Source of the DNA: JAICXG01 sp036825615
Lineage (GTDB): Bacteria > Verrucomicrobiota > Verrucomicrobiia > Chthoniobacterales > UBA10450
NCBI GenBank assembly: GCA_036825615.1
Contig: DAISXY010000012.1
Span: 1-64,000, forward strand
Length of the DNA stretch: 64,000 bases
Direction of reading: 5' to 3'
In this document: one piece after another, positions 63,873 through 64,000 of the stretch
Layout of the letters: each line of letters begins with the position of its first letter
Numbering within the stretch: the first letter of the stretch is position 1
Position numbers and translations under genes: made by a program
The notes under the pieces: model-generated
What the model saw: only the letters and a program-made list of their open reading frames with translations
What the model was told of the DNA's origin: nothing
The model's database searches: none

Positions 63873-64000
63873 TCAGGCAGTGAAACTGACGTTTCTTCGA
63901 TAGTCACCTCGACTTAGCCATTTTTCGAGCAGGACGTAGAGACAGATAAACAGATAGCGGCTGCCCATTTCCTTGACCCGCAACTTGGAAGTGCCGTGCC
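63873..64000 (-). CDS. C-terminal part of a GT2 glycosyltransferase (partial)
   Basis: Read on the minus strand, the frame runs from the window edge to TGA at 63873-63875 and encodes HGTSKLRVKEMGSRYLFICL, then YVLLEKWLSRGDYRRNVSFT and Ala. HGTSKLR...MGSRYLF is the typical end of DPM1-like GT2 enzymes (basic GxSK motif then a hydrophobic helix). Most of the gene lies beyond the window. Its stop lies 22 bases before the chosen ATG of the GT-C-like gene, which suggests one operon. Confidence 0.7.
   Translation of the reverse strand, partial: HGTSKLRVKEMGSRYLFICLYVLLEKWLSRGDYRRNVSFTA

Overview
The window is GC-rich, densely coding bacterial DNA. It most resembles a soil or freshwater member of Verrucomicrobiota (Spartobacteria/Chthoniobacterales-like). 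The clues are the tail of an autotransporter-type beta-strand-repeat protein at the left edge, several short GFTLVE pseudopilins, an actinobacterial-type SdhCAB operon, and REP-like and MITE-like repeats between genes. This placement is inference; there is no rRNA gene to confirm it. The only stable RNA gene found is tRNA-Gly(CCC).

Layout. 0-5.1 kb: a mechanosensitive channel fused to a cyclic-nucleotide domain, two tiny membrane proteins, a PHP-type phosphatase, a BsuPI-like secreted protein and an M23 peptidase. 5.2-10.0 kb: sdhC-sdhA-sdhB, a TPR-like protein and a MenG/UbiE methyltransferase, a respiratory group that links succinate oxidation to quinone synthesis. 10.2-16.1 kb (minus): a PaoABC-like molybdenum aldehyde oxidoreductase and a polytopic membrane protein. 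16.1-20.1 kb: tRNA-Gly, a pseudopilin, a DUF2851-like protein, a UdgX-like uracil-DNA glycosylase and a GNAT acetyltransferase. 20.1-24.6 kb (minus): an operon of receiver-histidine kinase, a stand-alone LanB-like glutamylation domain and a ParA ATPase. 24.8-31.6 kb: an atypical ketoacyl synthase, two related histidine kinases and class II fructose-bisphosphate aldolase.

31.6-46.9 kb is one long exopolysaccharide locus: an outer-membrane barrel, a short OPX export protein, a Wzc-like tyrosine autokinase, seven glycosyltransferases of GT-B type (one of them atypical), a Wzy-like polymerase, a WcaF-like acetyltransferase and a GT2 enzyme. Most of its genes overlap by a few bases. 47-54 kb: uvrA, a large TPR lipoprotein-like/periplasmic protein and ilvC. 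54-64 kb: a second glycan region with two tandem paralogous pseudopilins, four GT-C-type membrane proteins (two with TPR tails), a GT2-methyltransferase fusion and a truncated GT2 gene.

The strongest unexplained signal is a non-palindromic 9-mer, TCGTTAGGC/GCCTAACGA. I count 28 exact copies where about 0.5 are expected by chance. They split 14:14 between strands, use all six reading frames, and every copy lies in a gene or exactly on its stop codon. None occurs in the last 12.8 kb. It behaves like a DNA uptake or other genome-wide recognition word. Other notable points are inverted REP pairs that supply the start or stop codons of neighbouring genes, a perfect 29-bp inverted repeat filling the paoB-paoC gap, the orphan LanB domain, the KRRIH-type UdgX, and a ketoacyl synthase that has lost both catalytic histidines.
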